Shown here piece after piece: positions 52,441-62,857 of a stretch of DNA of 64,000 bases. The translations under genes were made by a program, and so were the position numbers. This DNA is from Myxococcales bacterium (GTDB taxonomy: Bacteria > Myxococcota_A > Polyangia > Haliangiales > Haliangiaceae): positions 2,818,001-2,882,000 of the forward strand of contig JADJUW010000001.1 in the NCBI GenBank assembly GCA_016716835.1. Reading direction: 5' to 3'. The notes under the pieces were generated by a model. The model made no database searches and was not told the origin of the DNA. It was given only the letters and a program-made list of their open reading frames with translations. Every line of letters starts with the position of its first letter. Position 1 is the first letter of the stretch.

Positions 52441-53913
52441 TCAATATACTGGCCGCGTGCCCAGCCGCGTGGTCTTGGCGCGCGCGAGGTGCATGAGGCC
52501 GCGCATCAGCAGCCTGCGCATCGGCATGTCGGTGCGCCCGAGCTCAGCCTTGCTGAGGGTATCGACGTCGCGCACGATGTCGAGCACGGTTTGCGCTAGG
52601 CGTGGCAGGCGCGGCTCGTCGACCCAGGGCAAGGCGTCGTCGGCGGTGAGCAGATAGACCGGGTTGCTGATGAAGTTGATGATCGGAATGCCCGCCTCGT
52701 GCCAATCGCCGCCATCGGTCGGTGGGTAGTCGCCAAGCGGGCCCTCGGGCGGCAACAGCAGCGTGCGCTGGAGGGCATTGGCCTTGATATGCCCCAGAAT
52801 GCGATCGGCCAGCGCGCGCTGAAATGGCACAAAACAGCCGGTAGCTTCGGTTCTGCCGTTGGGGACTAATTTGCCACTGGCGTCTTCGACAGCCTCTTTG
52901 GCCACATGCTCGGTTGTAATTTCGAGCGCAATTTGCGGCAGCAAGGTGTCGCGATGGCGCGAGATAAACGTGCGCGTGCCAATCGACCCGTAGAAATGGC
53001 CCGCGGTAAAAAGCACGATCACGCGGCGTCGCAACGGCCCAGCTTCGGCGAGCGCCCTCGCCACGGCCAGCACGACCGCGCATCCCGAGGCATCTTCGAC
53101 CGGCGATTCAAACGGTGAATCGTGGTGGCAATGGATCACCACGGCTTCGGCGTCGGCAGCGGCGCCGGGCAGCTCGCCTACAATGTTGTGGGTGACGCCG
53201 GGACCGCGCGTACCGGAGAGCACCAAGCGCGCCGTCGCGCCCGCGCCAGCTAGCTGCCGCAGGCGGGCGCCGTCGTCGCGCCCGACCCAAAACCCTGGCA
53301 GCGGCTTGTCGAGAATGTCGCGCTCCTTAAACCCATAGGGCGCATACATGCGATGCGAGCCGCCCGGCTGATCGACCAAGATGCCGATAAACCCTACCGC
53401 GCCGCGCGCGGCGGCCTGCTGATACAAATGCCAATTAAGGCGCACCCACGTCGCGGGATGGTTGACGTCGGCAACGTCGTTGTCGGGGTCGTGCATGCCA
53501 AGGCTCAGCTTGCGCAGCAGGCTCGCTTGCAACATCGGAAATCGAATTTCGGCGACGACGATCTTGCCTTGCCATTGCCCGGCACGGGCCTCGCCGCTTG
53601 GGGTCGCCCACACCATCGGCGCCTCAAGGCCGCCTTCGGGCGTGAAGGCGGCGTGGGGAATCCACTGCGCCGCGAGCTCGTGCCACGCGTCGCCTTCGCG
53701 CACGGAGACGTTGGCCTGGGTTGGCACGTAGACCTCGACCTCCATGGCTTCGCGCCGCACGTTAGCAAGGTCAAACGAAGCCAACTTGTCAGCGAGATAG
53801 CTTTCACAAGCATGTCCCGCGGGGCTGCCAGCGCGGCGTGCCCCCAAGGCCGCCATGTCGCGGATCCAGGTCATCATAACCTCGGAGCTTAGTGCGCCTG
53901 CGTCGCTGGTCAT
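52441..53913 (-). CDS. M28-like metallopeptidase fold with incomplete metal ligands
   Basis: From the ATG at 53913 (an upstream start at 53979 is possible) the product has 490 residues. A protease-associated-like insert (about 60-215) precedes the peptidase domain. Some M28 ligands are visible: HCHHDSPFE (H-x-D) and VEDASGCAVVLAV (bridging Asp). The normal EE-x-G-L-x-G-S is replaced by TAGHFYGSIG, so the catalytic Glu pair is missing. The usual Y-H-T-x-x-D is YLLTADD without the His. Either the active site is rebuilt or the protein is non-catalytic. The C-terminus is basic. Confidence 0.75.
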   Translation of the reverse strand: MTSDAGALSSEVMMTWIRDMAALGARRAGSPAGHACESYLADKLASFDLANVRREAMEVEVYVPTQANVSVREGDAWHELAAQWIPHAAFTPEGGLEAPMVWATPSGEARAGQWQGKIVVAEIRFPMLQASLLRKLSLGMHDPDNDVADVNHPATWVRLNWHLYQQAAARGAVGFIGILVDQPGGSHRMYAPYGFKERDILDKPLPGFWVGRDDGARLRQLAGAGATARLVLSGTRGPGVTHNIVGELPGAAADAEAVVIHCHHDSPFESPVEDASGCAVVLAVARALAEAGPLRRRVIVLFTAGHFYGSIGTRTFISRHRDTLLPQIALEITTEHVAKEAVEDASGKLVPNGRTEATGCFVPFQRALADRILGHIKANALQRTLLLPPEGPLGDYPPTDGGDWHEAGIPIINFISNPVYLLTADDALPWVDEPRLPRLAQTVLDIVRDVDTLSKAELGRTDMPMRRLLMRGLMHLARAKTTRLGTRPVY

Positions 53914-54009
53914 GCGCGTGGCGGTACCACCCGCGGCCGCCATACACAATGCCTCCGGTGTCGCGGCACGGCTGGTCAAAGTTGCGGACCGCGGTACAGT
54001 GGCGACAAG

Positions 54010-54933
54010 ATGAAGCTCTTGCTAACTGGCGCCACGGGATTTGTTGGACGCGCGCTTTGCCTGCGGCTGTTGCGCGATGGCCACGAGCTGCATGCGGTGG
54101 TGCGCGATGTTGCAGCGGCACGCGCGGTGCTCGGCGAGGACGTGCGCCTCGTGGCCTGGCGAGACGGCGATGGGCTCGCGGCGATGGTGGCGGCGTGCGA
54201 TGGCGTGATCCATCTCGCCGGCGAACCCATTGTCGGCAAGCGGTGGCATGCGGCGCGCAAGGAGGCGCTGCGCCACAGCCGCTTAGACACCGCCAAGACG
54301 CTCGCGCTTTATGCCGCGCGGCGCGAGGCTCCCTTGCACGTGGTAATAGGTGCCAGCGCGATTGGTTACTACGGCGATCGCGGCGACGAGACGCTCAGCG
54401 AAACCTCCGCGGCCGGCCCAAGCGATGACTTTGCCGCCAAGTTATGCGCGGACTGGGAGCAGGCCAGCCTCGACATTCCCGCGCGGCGCCATGTCATCAC
54501 GCGCGTCGGCCTCGTGCTTGGCGCGGACGGCGGGCTGCTAGCGACCATGACGCCAACGTTTAAGTTAGGGCTGGGCGCGGTGCTCGCTGGCGGTGAGGCG
54601 TGGCAGGCGTGGATTCATTTGAATGACCTCGTCGAGATCTTTGCGCGCGCGGTCGCCGACTCGGGGTTTGCGGGCGTCTACAATGCCACGGCGCCCAACC
54701 CCGTGACGAATCGTGAATTCTCCGAGGCGCTCGCCGCCCGCTACGGGAAGCGCGCCCGACTTGGCGCGCCGCGCTGGGTCTTGCGAGGTGCGCTCGGCGA
54801 GGCCGCGGGCTTGGTGTTGGCGTCAACCAAGGCGATGCCCGTCGCGCTGACGGCGCAAGGATTTCGCTTTGCCTTTACCGACGTGCGCGCGGCGTTGGCA
54901 GACCTAATCAACGCCAACGCTAGCGCCGTTTAA
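54010..54933 (+). CDS. TIGR01777-family NAD(P)-dependent epimerase (YfcH-like)
   Basis: The 307-residue extended short-chain dehydrogenase has the dinucleotide motif LLLTGATGFVGRALCLRL, VIHLAGEPIVGKRW and SAIGYYGDRGDE, then RVGLVLGADGGLL and a C-terminal DUF1731-like region (LGAPRWVLRGALGEAAGLVLAS), all typical of the TIGR01777 family. The substrate is unknown. A TACAGT hexamer lies 9 nt before the ATG. The last 4 bp overlap the convergent aroE gene. Confidence 0.92.
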   Translation: MKLLLTGATGFVGRALCLRLLRDGHELHAVVRDVAAARAVLGEDVRLVAWRDGDGLAAMVAACDGVIHLAGEPIVGKRWHAARKEALRHSRLDTAKTLALYAARREAPLHVVIGASAIGYYGDRGDETLSETSAAGPSDDFAAKLCADWEQASLDIPARRHVITRVGLVLGADGGLLATMTPTFKLGLGAVLAGGEAWQAWIHLNDLVEIFARAVADSGFAGVYNATAPNPVTNREFSEALAARYGKRARLGAPRWVLRGALGEAAGLVLASTKAMPVALTAQGFRFAFTDVRAALADLINANASAV

Positions 54934-55769
54934 TTGTCGATGCTGGTGCGAACCGCCGCCAACATCTCGCGCACGTCGGGATGAGGCAGCCCCCACAACG
55001 GCCATGCGAGCGCGCCTTGATAGGCCAGCATGCCGACGCCGTCGATCGTGCGGTGGCCTCGCGCCGACGCCTGTACGAGCAAGGCCGGCGTGCGGTGATA
55101 GACCAGCGACACCACGACCGCGCTCGCCTTGAGCTTGGAAAGTGGCACAATCGCCGCGAACACCTGATCGTCGCCAGCCCGCAAGCCCGTGGGCGTGCAG
55201 TCGACGACGACGTCGGCCCACGGCAGCAAATCGTCGAGAATCGCCCATTTATGCGCGTCGACCCACGTCACGTTGGCGGGTTGCCGCGCCACCACTTCGA
55301 CATTCGCGCCGGCCTGTGACAAGCCGAGTTCAACCGCGCGCGCCGCTCCACCGGCGCCAAGCAACACCACATTTTTGTTTTCGACGCCAACGCCGTCGGC
55401 AAGCAACGCGGTGACAAAGCCCGGGGCGTCGGTGTTGTGACCCACGAGGCCGGCCTCGGTAATCGAAACGCAATTGACCGCGCCAACCCGCTTGGCCATC
55501 ATCGACACCTCGTCGCACAGCGGCATGATTGCTTCCTTGTGCGGCACCGTCACCGACAGCCCTCGCATGGTTTGTCGCAACTCGGTCAAGGTCGCAGCTA
55601 GTTCGCTTGGCGCCACTTCGCAGCGCTCAAAGGTGGCATTGACCCGGCGCGACAAGAACGCCGCAGCGTGCATCTGCGGGCTAAGCGAATGCGCGACGGG
55701 GGCGCCAATCACCGCAAAGCGCAGCGGCGAGTTTTGCGCGGTGGGCACCAGTTTAGGAAGTGGCGCCAT
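54930..55769 (-). CDS. aroE: Shikimate dehydrogenase
   Basis: From the ATG at 55769 the enzyme has 279 residues and reduces 3-dehydroshikimate with NADPH. Substrate-site SLSPQMHAAAF, catalytic Lys in SVTVPHKEAIMPLCD, NTDAPGFVTALL, NADP-binding VVLLGAGGAARAVELGL, and Gln in LAYQGALAWPLWG are all present. The start lies inside the 3' end of xseA (17-bp overlap). A TGC-TACAAT 8 nt before the ATG suggests its own promoter in addition to read-through. Confidence 0.95.
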   Translation of the reverse strand: MAPLPKLVPTAQNSPLRFAVIGAPVAHSLSPQMHAAAFLSRRVNATFERCEVAPSELAATLTELRQTMRGLSVTVPHKEAIMPLCDEVSMMAKRVGAVNCVSITEAGLVGHNTDAPGFVTALLADGVGVENKNVVLLGAGGAARAVELGLSQAGANVEVVARQPANVTWVDAHKWAILDDLLPWADVVVDCTPTGLRAGDDQVFAAIVPLSKLKASAVVVSLVYHRTPALLVQASARGHRTIDGVGMLAYQGALAWPLWGLPHPDVREMLAAVRTSIDN

Positions 55770-57132
55770 CGTCTGGTATTGTAGCAAGAGAGGCGACGTC
55801 GCAGACAAGCGTGCCGTGTGCCAATCGGACGTCGACCCGATCACCAACCACAATCGTGGCGACGTTGGTGAGCGGCTGCCCACGATGCGAGGCAATGGCA
55901 TACCCGCGCTGCAGCACGCGCAACGGGCTAAACGCCTCGAGCTTGCCGACGCACACGCGATAGTCGGCTCGACGCTGCTGCAGTAATTTTGCGGCGGCTT
56001 GCTCACCGCGCGTGCCGAGGGCGGCCACCTCGCCATGCAGCCTGGCCAAGCGCGCCGCGGGATGAAGCGCGCCGAGCCGCGAGGCCAAGGCTTCAAACTC
56101 GCCGCGCCGTGCCGCCAATTTTGCGCGCGGCGCGTGCGCACTCAAGGCCTGTGCGGCCGCGCCGAGCTTGCGTTCAAATTGATGCAACCTATGGCGCATC
56201 GCATGGCTCGCGGCGTCCTCGGCACGGTCCAAGTCTTCGCGCGCGGTGCGCATCACGCGGTTCCACTCACGCACCAGGCGTTGTTCCAATTGCTCAAGCG
56301 AAAACAGTAAGTCGTCGTAGACCGGCACCGCGTGCTCGGCCGCCGCGGTCGGCGTCGAGGCGCGGAGGTCGGCGGCCAGCTCGGCAAGCGTGACGTCAAC
56401 TTCGTGCCCGACCGCAACGATCGTCGGCTTCGGACAGGCCGCCACCGCGCGCACCACCGCCTCGTGGTTGAACGCCGCCAGATCTTGCGCCGAACCGCCG
56501 CCGCGGCCAATGATCACCACGTCGACGTCGGTATGGCCAATCGCCGTTATCGCCGCCACGATCTGCGCCGGCGCGGCCTCGCCCTGCACCATGCAATCGG
56601 CAATCAGCACCGCCATCGGAAAGCGGCGCTCAAGCGTGCGCAAGATATCGTGCAGCGCCGCGCCGTGTTTCGACGTGACAATGCCTATGCGTTTGGGCAA
56701 GGCCGGCAATAGCCGCTTGCGCGCCGGATCAAACAGGCCCTCAGCGGTCAGCTTTTGCCGCAAGGCCTCAAAGGCCAAGGCCGCTTCGCCCGCGCCCGCC
56801 GGGGCGGCGGTGGTGGCATAGAGCTGAAACTTGCCGCTGGCTGCATAAATACCGAGCTTGCCGCGCACCTCCACCTTGGCGCCCATAACGAGCTCAAAGC
56901 GCAGCCGTTGCGCGTCGCTGCGCCACATCACTACCGGCAACACCGCCTCGCCGTCGCGCAGCGAAAAATAGATATGCCCACTCGTTGGTCGCGAGAGCTG
57001 AGAGATTTCGCCTTCGACATGGAGCGTGCCGAGCGAGGTTTCGAGCGCGCGGCCGGCCTTGGCCACCACCTCGCGCACGGAGAGCGCCGCCGGCGACGCC
57101 GCTTTCAAGCCCAATTGCATCTGCCCCGCCAT
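55753..57132 (-). CDS. xseA: Exodeoxyribonuclease VII large subunit
   Basis: The 459-residue protein has an N-terminal OB-fold domain (VEGEISQLSRPTSGHIYFSL, VEVRGKLGIYAASGKFQLYA). The nuclease core follows with LPKRIGIVTSKHGAALHDIL, VDVVIIGRGGGSAQDL, FNHEAVVRAVAACP and VGHEVDVTLAELAADLRA. A helical C-terminus then runs to a final VGDRVDVRLAHG segment. With XseB it degrades single-stranded DNA. No xseB gene is within the window. A TGC-GATAGT lies 8 nt upstream of the ATG. Confidence 0.95.
   Translation of the reverse strand: MAGQMQLGLKAASPAALSVREVVAKAGRALETSLGTLHVEGEISQLSRPTSGHIYFSLRDGEAVLPVVMWRSDAQRLRFELVMGAKVEVRGKLGIYAASGKFQLYATTAAPAGAGEAALAFEALRQKLTAEGLFDPARKRLLPALPKRIGIVTSKHGAALHDILRTLERRFPMAVLIADCMVQGEAAPAQIVAAITAIGHTDVDVVIIGRGGGSAQDLAAFNHEAVVRAVAACPKPTIVAVGHEVDVTLAELAADLRASTPTAAAEHAVPVYDDLLFSLEQLEQRLVREWNRVMRTAREDLDRAEDAASHAMRHRLHQFERKLGAAAQALSAHAPRAKLAARRGEFEALASRLGALHPAARLARLHGEVAALGTRGEQAAAKLLQQRRADYRVCVGKLEAFSPLRVLQRGYAIASHRGQPLTNVATIVVGDRVDVRLAHGTLVCDVASLATIPDDGATS
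55778..55783 (-). promoter_or_regulatory. Extended -10 TGC-TACAAT, 8 nt before ATG of aroE
   Basis: The minus strand reads TGCTACAAT-ACCAGACG-ATG. The hexamer lies within the xseA coding sequence, near its end. Confidence 0.4.
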
Positions 57133-57140
57133 CAGCTGTG

Positions 57141-57146
57141 ACTATC
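57141..57146 (-). promoter_or_regulatory. -10-like TGC-GATAGT, 8 nt before ATG of xseA
   Basis: The minus strand reads TGCGATAGT-CACAGCTG-ATG. No Shine-Dalgarno is present. Confidence 0.35.
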
Positions 57147-57215
57147 GCACGCCTTGACGCCAACGCCCACGCAGGCTGCCTGACGAACCGTCAAAACTAT
57201 GGCAAATTTCCATTC

Positions 57216-58940
57216 ATGCATGACCTAGTCATTCGAAATGCCAACTTGGTCGATGGCACTGGTGCGCCGGCACGTCTAGCCGACGTCGCCGTTAACGGTC
57301 CATTTATCTCTGAGGTCACGGTGGCGGGCAAGGCCGGAAATGGTAAGCGCGAGCTCGATGCCGCGGGACGCCTGCTCACGCCGGGTTTTGTCGATATCCA
57401 TACCCATTACGACGCGCAAGCCTCGTGGGATCCTTACCTCACGCCGTCGTCGCAACACGGCTGCACAACCGTGGTGATGGGCAATTGCGGCGTTGGCTTT
57501 GCGCCCGCCGACCCGGCGCGCCATGCCTGGCTGATTCGTCTCATGGAGGGCGTCGAAGACATCCCGGGCGCGGCGCTCTCCGAGGGCATTACCTGGGGCT
57601 GGGAGACCTTTCCCGAATATCTCGACGTGATCTCAAGGCGCGACCACACCATCGATTACGCGGCGCTCGTCGCCCATTCGGCGGTGCGTGGCTACGTCAT
57701 GGGCGATCGCGGCGCCAAGAACGAAGATGCCACGCCCGAGGATATCGCCCGCATGGCGGCGATCGTCGGCGAAGGGATTGCCGCGGGTGCCTTCGGTTTT
57801 TCGACCTCGCGCACGCCGATTCATAAATCTATGGATGGCGAATACGCGCCGGGCACCTTTGCAAAACACGACGAATTGTTTGGCATCGCGCGCGCCATGG
57901 CGAAGGCCGGCGGCGGCATGTACCAGACCGTCATCTGGCACCCCAACCTGCTCGACGAGCTAACATGGATGAAGGAGCTAGCGCGCGAGACCGGGCTGCC
58001 GGTGAGCTTTAACTTGCAACAGTTTGATCAGGTGCCGCAGATGTGGCGGCAGGTGCTCACCGAGCTCGACGCCATTGAGGCCGAAAACCTGCCGATCTAC
58101 GCGCAGGTCGCCGGCCGCGGCATTGGCATCTTGATGTCGTGGGAGGGCACGGCGCACCCGTTTGCGATTCATCCGACATTTTTGAAGATGGCGGGCCTTA
58201 CGCCAGCGCAGCGTCTTGCCGAGCTTAAAAAGCCTGAGGTGCGGGCGCAGATGCTCGGTGAGCAACAGGCGCCGCTGTCCATGCTGCCGGCGTGGATCAC
58301 GCCCGAGTTTGCCTCGTTTGTGCTGCAGAGCTTTCACAAGATGTACTTGGTCGAAGGTGCCATCGACTACGAGCCCACCGCCGAGCACACGCTCACAGCG
58401 ATGGCGGCCGCCACCAGCAAGTCGGTTTACGAGCTCGCCTATGATCATATGTGTAAGGGCGGGCTAATCTACTTCCCCGTGTTTAATTACGCGGACAGCA
58501 TCCTCGAGCCAACGCGCGCCTTGCACCAACATCCGCGCACGCGGCTTGGGCTGTCCGACGCCGGCGCGCACTGCGGTTCGATATGCGACGGCGGCATGCC
58601 GACGTTCATGCTTACCCATTGGGCGCGAGATCGCACGCGCGGTGCCAAGATGCCGCTCGAGTTTGTCGTCAAGCGGCAAACGTCTGAGACCGCCGCGATG
58701 TTTGGCTTTCACGATCGCGGCGTGGTAGCGCCCGGCAAGCGCGCCGACCTCAACCTCATCAACTATGAGGAACTCAAGGTGATGACGCCGTTTATGGCCT
58801 ACGATCTTCCCGCCGGCGGCCGTCGCCTCATGCAAAACGCCAAAGGCTACGATGCGACGTTTGTCGCGGGCGTGCAGATCGTCGACCACGACCAGTTTAC
58901 CGGCGCGCTGCCAGGAAAGCTTGTGCGGCGCGGCCGCTAA
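57216..58940 (+). CDS. N-acyl-D-amino acid deacylase-type amidohydrolase
   Basis: From the ATG at 57216 the product has 574 residues. The amidohydrolase fold starts with HDLVIRNANLVDGTG. Metal ligands: GFVDIHTHYDAQ (HxH) and the MGNCGVGFAP Cys typical of D-aminoacylase. Late motifs are RLGLSDAGAHCGSICDGG and ARDRTRGAKMPLE. GVVAPGKRADLNLINYE closes the beta sandwich. It should hydrolyse N-acyl-D-amino acids or a related D-amide in the cytoplasm. Most of the reading frame before 57216 overlaps xseA and is not coding on this strand. Confidence 0.92.
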   Translation: MHDLVIRNANLVDGTGAPARLADVAVNGPFISEVTVAGKAGNGKRELDAAGRLLTPGFVDIHTHYDAQASWDPYLTPSSQHGCTTVVMGNCGVGFAPADPARHAWLIRLMEGVEDIPGAALSEGITWGWETFPEYLDVISRRDHTIDYAALVAHSAVRGYVMGDRGAKNEDATPEDIARMAAIVGEGIAAGAFGFSTSRTPIHKSMDGEYAPGTFAKHDELFGIARAMAKAGGGMYQTVIWHPNLLDELTWMKELARETGLPVSFNLQQFDQVPQMWRQVLTELDAIEAENLPIYAQVAGRGIGILMSWEGTAHPFAIHPTFLKMAGLTPAQRLAELKKPEVRAQMLGEQQAPLSMLPAWITPEFASFVLQSFHKMYLVEGAIDYEPTAEHTLTAMAAATSKSVYELAYDHMCKGGLIYFPVFNYADSILEPTRALHQHPRTRLGLSDAGAHCGSICDGGMPTFMLTHWARDRTRGAKMPLEFVVKRQTSETAAMFGFHDRGVVAPGKRADLNLINYEELKVMTPFMAYDLPAGGRRLMQNAKGYDATFVAGVQIVDHDQFTGALPGKLVRRGR

Positions 58941-59073
58941 GCCGCGCGGCGCCACGGCACCTCGCGTAGCGCCGTGAACCGCCGTTTATCGTGTAATGTA
59001 AGCCTTGGCCAGGCCCCCCTTGAATTGTGTCGGTTTGCGCGCCTTGCCGTGGTTCGGCATGCTGATTGCTAGC

Positions 59074-59079
59074 TACCAT
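59074..59079 (+). promoter_or_regulatory. -10-like TACCAT, 5 nt before ATG at 59085
   Basis: The sequence reads TACCAT-TAGGC-ATG. It fits the same start-proximal pattern but the hexamer is weak. Confidence 0.25.
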
Positions 59080-59084
59080 TAGGC

Positions 59085-59840
59085 ATGAGGCAACGTCGAC
59101 ATGTCCAAATTGCTTGCGCCGTGATGTTACTAGCGCTCGGCGGTTGCGTCGGCGTCGCGCGCGTGGTCGTGCGGCCGCCGCCTGCAGTGGCAACGGCGAT
59201 AGCGGTCGGCGCGGTCGCGCACACCGTGGCGACCGTCGCGCTGACCGGGCAGATGAGGATCACCGTGGACGCGTGGGCGCGTTTTTCGACCTCCACCGGC
59301 GGCATCGCCGTGGTGTCGCAGGGCGCGGCCGACGTGCCGGTGCTCATTCGCGATATTTTTGATCGCGGGCTGGCGCCCGGCGCGCCGGTCGACGTGGTGT
59401 TTGTCATCGACACCACCGGCTCAATGCGCGACGACATCGACGCGGTCAAAAAAGACATGCGCGCCATCATCGCCCACTTGCGCCGGCGCAACCCCGACCA
59501 TACGATTGGCCTCACGGCGTATCGCGACCGCGGCGACGACTACGTCAGCCGCACCATGTTGCCGCTGGTCTACGACGAGCGCGCCATCGACGCCGCCATC
59601 CACGCGCTGACCGTCGACGGCGGCGGCGACACGCCCGAGCATGTCTATGCCGGCCTCGACACGGCGCTGCGCGAGAGCGCATGGCGGCCGCACGCCGCGC
59701 ACCACATTATCCTAATGGGCGACGCCCCACCGCACGACGACTACGCCGACGATCCGCGCACCTTCCATGCCGTGATCGCGCTCGCCGAACCCCTGCGCGT
59801 CGCCATCCACACCATCGGCGTCGCCACCGACAGAGAGTAG
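59085..59840 (+). CDS. VWA-domain lipoprotein, probably truncated at the 3' end
   Basis: The 251-residue product has lipoprotein signal CAVMLLALGGC, a short linker, and a von Willebrand factor A domain from about residue 105. The MIDAS motif is VFVIDTTGSMRDDI, and GLTAYRDRGDD and DTPEHVYAGLDTAL supply other metal contacts. The chain stops at IHTIGVATDRE, where VWA domains normally continue with one more helix and a G-G-R/F segment. The TAG stop is formed at the junction with repeat B (59840-59981), so an insertion probably removed the original 3' end. Confidence 0.8.
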   Translation: MRQRRHVQIACAVMLLALGGCVGVARVVVRPPPAVATAIAVGAVAHTVATVALTGQMRITVDAWARFSTSTGGIAVVSQGAADVPVLIRDIFDRGLAPGAPVDVVFVIDTTGSMRDDIDAVKKDMRAIIAHLRRRNPDHTIGLTAYRDRGDDYVSRTMLPLVYDERAIDAAIHALTVDGGGDTPEHVYAGLDTALRESAWRPHAAHHIILMGDAPPHDDYADDPRTFHAVIALAEPLRVAIHTIGVATDRE

Positions 59841-59981
59841 GGTCACTCTCGCCCTCCGATTAACCCATAATTACCAGATGTTAGATCCGGTGCTGCGTAA
59901 CCACGTTTGCTTGAACGTGATCACGCAGTAGCGTGGCTAACCATCTGAATTTGCGATGGTATTTCGGGCCTGGAGTGACCC
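59840..59981 (-). repeat. Palindromic repeat family B, copy 2 (142 bp)
   Basis: The ends GGGTCACTC and GAGTGACCC and the length equal those of copy 1 at 36088-36229. Centre hairpin: TGCGTAACCACGTT (59894-59907) with AACGTGATCACGCA (59914-59927), symmetric about 59910.5. CAGATGTTAG and CTAACCATCTG form a further stem. It fills the gap between two convergent genes. The left end completes the VWA stop codon (GAG-TAG-GGTCACTC), and the HD-gene stop is 3 nt from the right end. Confidence 0.8.
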
Positions 59982-59984
59982 TTA

Positions 59985-61166
<1,182 letters not shown>

Positions 61167-61250
61167 GTGGGTGAAGCGTCAAGAAAACCCGTCCATTCGG
61201 GTGTGGCCCAGCCCACAGACCTGGCACACGGTTTGCTGTAATATTAAGCT

Positions 61251-61448
61251 GTGAAGGGACGGATTACAGAAGCGCAACTGCCCCTGGCCGAAACCTGCTG
61301 TCCTGGCATCACCCAAATGTACCGGACTATGCGCCGTAAGCCCGAGACCTTCTTAGATCTTTTGTGGCTATACGAAGGTGCGCGTCGCGGCGAGCCCGCC
61401 GTCGAGGTGGCCGAAGACGCCGCCGTCAAAACCCGCCACGCTGGCTAG
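61251..61448 (+). CDS. Possible small protein
   Basis: In the otherwise empty gap 61167-61543 a GTG-started frame encodes 65 residues: KGRITEAQLPLAETCCPGIT, then MYRTMRRKPETFLDLLWLYEGARRG. It is not a shadow of another gene and has plausible composition, including an amphipathic helix. TAATATTAA just upstream could be a -10 region. No family is recognised and no ribosome-binding site is seen. Confidence 0.3.
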   Translation: MKGRITEAQLPLAETCCPGITQMYRTMRRKPETFLDLLWLYEGARRGEPAVEVAEDAAVKTRHAG

Positions 61449-61543
61449 AGGCGTCACTTATTGTGGCATTTTGGGTGGCTACTGCAGTAGTCGCCGGGAC
61501 CTGCCGTCACGCAACAAATGTCCAGAGCCCTGCCTGCCACCGC

Positions 61544-62857
61544 CTAAAAGCGGTCGTAGCGCGCGCCGTTGGTGGCATCCCAATACAGGCGCAGCGACAC
61601 GTTGCCCCAGGCCGAGAAGCGTTGCGCATACGAAAGGCGTGATTGCTGCTCGTAGTTGCTCGGATCGATCGCCGCGGGATCCGGCTCGGGGAACTCGCGG
61701 ACCGTGGCCCCAAATCCCAACGAGAGGTCGACGTGCTTGCCGAGATGGAGCGTGGTTTCGGGCGAAATAGAAAACGAGTAACGCCGCGTCGGATGTAGCA
61801 GCTCGGCCTCGCCAGAAAGTTCGAGGCCGAAGGTTTGCTGGTCGTGGCGAACCGAACTCTCGATCGCGAATTCATGCACCGGGAACTGCGCGAAGCGCTC
61901 GCCGATTTCGTTGCGCACGGTGTAGCCGTCGACTTGCCAACCGACCATGTATCGAACGGCGAACTTGTTGCCGCGCGGATCGTTTGACATATAGCGATTC
62001 CACTCGATCCCGGTGCGAAAGTTATAGCTGTAGCGAAACTGACCGTTGGGATCGTCGCGATACGCCGAGAGCAAGGTCGCGACCGCCCATTTTGGCGCTA
62101 GATCCCAGACGAGGCCGAGATTAGACCACATTGAATAGGACGACGTATCGAGCGAGACCTCGGTGCCTTCGACGATCAGCGGCGGTTGATACGAGACGTT
62201 AAGGCTGCCCCCCACGTTGGCGCGAAACCGCGAGCGTTCGCTGACGCGCGTCACGTCGAGCTCGCCAAAGCCTCCACCCGATTTGTAGTCTTTGGTGTAG
62301 TTGCCCCACCCCGAAAGCGTGAGCGCTTGGCTCCACGGCGAGGTCGCGGGCGCTGCCTTGGCGTCGGTCTCAACCTCCTGAAACGCAACCTCGACGGCCT
62401 CGGTTCTGACGGCTCCCACATAGATCGCGATGGCGCGATCAAAGGGTGCCGACACCGCCCCGATCTGCGCATCGTCGGTCGCGCGAATGTCCACCTGCGC
62501 ATAGACCTCAAGCGTGGACGGCGTTTGCCGCAGCGAACTCACAAACCGCAGCTGCAGTTCGTCATGGCTTTCGACTTCCACCGCGTTGACGTACAAGACC
62601 AGATCGGCGCCAGCGCGCGGCGACCAACGCAGGTGGGGATGCTTGTCGAGCAGGCCGCGCAGGAAATCAGGGCACACCTTGGTCCGCCCGGGCGCTTGGC
62701 ACTCGATGTGAATGCTTAGGGGCAACCCCTTTGCGGCGGCGGCTGCCACGTTCGGGCCGCCGCCCCCGAGGGCGATCAGGCAAACTAGCCAACCCACCAG
62801 TTGTCGGCGAATTGGGCGGAGGATGGTCAGCGACGCGGCACTGAGGCGTTTTCTCAT
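61544..62857 (-). CDS. Outer-membrane protein with periplasmic N-terminal domain
   Basis: From the ATG at 62857 the product has 437 residues. A signal sequence (LVGWLVCLIALGGGG, cleavage near NVAAAAA) precedes a domain of about 140 residues with one Cys pair (ECQAPGRTKVCPDF). A beta-barrel of alternating strands follows (LTLSGWGNYTKDYKSGGGFG to SAWGNVSLRLYWDATNGARYDRF), ending in Phe as BAM substrates do. No named family is recognised. Divergent from the exporter ABC gene at 62989. Confidence 0.75.
   Translation of the reverse strand: MRKRLSAASLTILRPIRRQLVGWLVCLIALGGGGPNVAAAAAKGLPLSIHIECQAPGRTKVCPDFLRGLLDKHPHLRWSPRAGADLVLYVNAVEVESHDELQLRFVSSLRQTPSTLEVYAQVDIRATDDAQIGAVSAPFDRAIAIYVGAVRTEAVEVAFQEVETDAKAAPATSPWSQALTLSGWGNYTKDYKSGGGFGELDVTRVSERSRFRANVGGSLNVSYQPPLIVEGTEVSLDTSSYSMWSNLGLVWDLAPKWAVATLLSAYRDDPNGQFRYSYNFRTGIEWNRYMSNDPRGNKFAVRYMVGWQVDGYTVRNEIGERFAQFPVHEFAIESSVRHDQQTFGLELSGEAELLHPTRRYSFSISPETTLHLGKHVDLSLGFGATVREFPEPDPAAIDPSNYEQQSRLSYAQRFSAWGNVSLRLYWDATNGARYDRF

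Noticed and set aside
55770..56141. 124-residue N-terminal extension of aroE
   Set aside because: It is a shadow of xseA coding sequence in another frame.
56985..57215. 77-residue N-terminal extension of the D-aminoacylase
   Set aside because: Most of this stretch overlaps the xseA start on the opposite strand; the amidohydrolase fold begins at the ATG at 57216.
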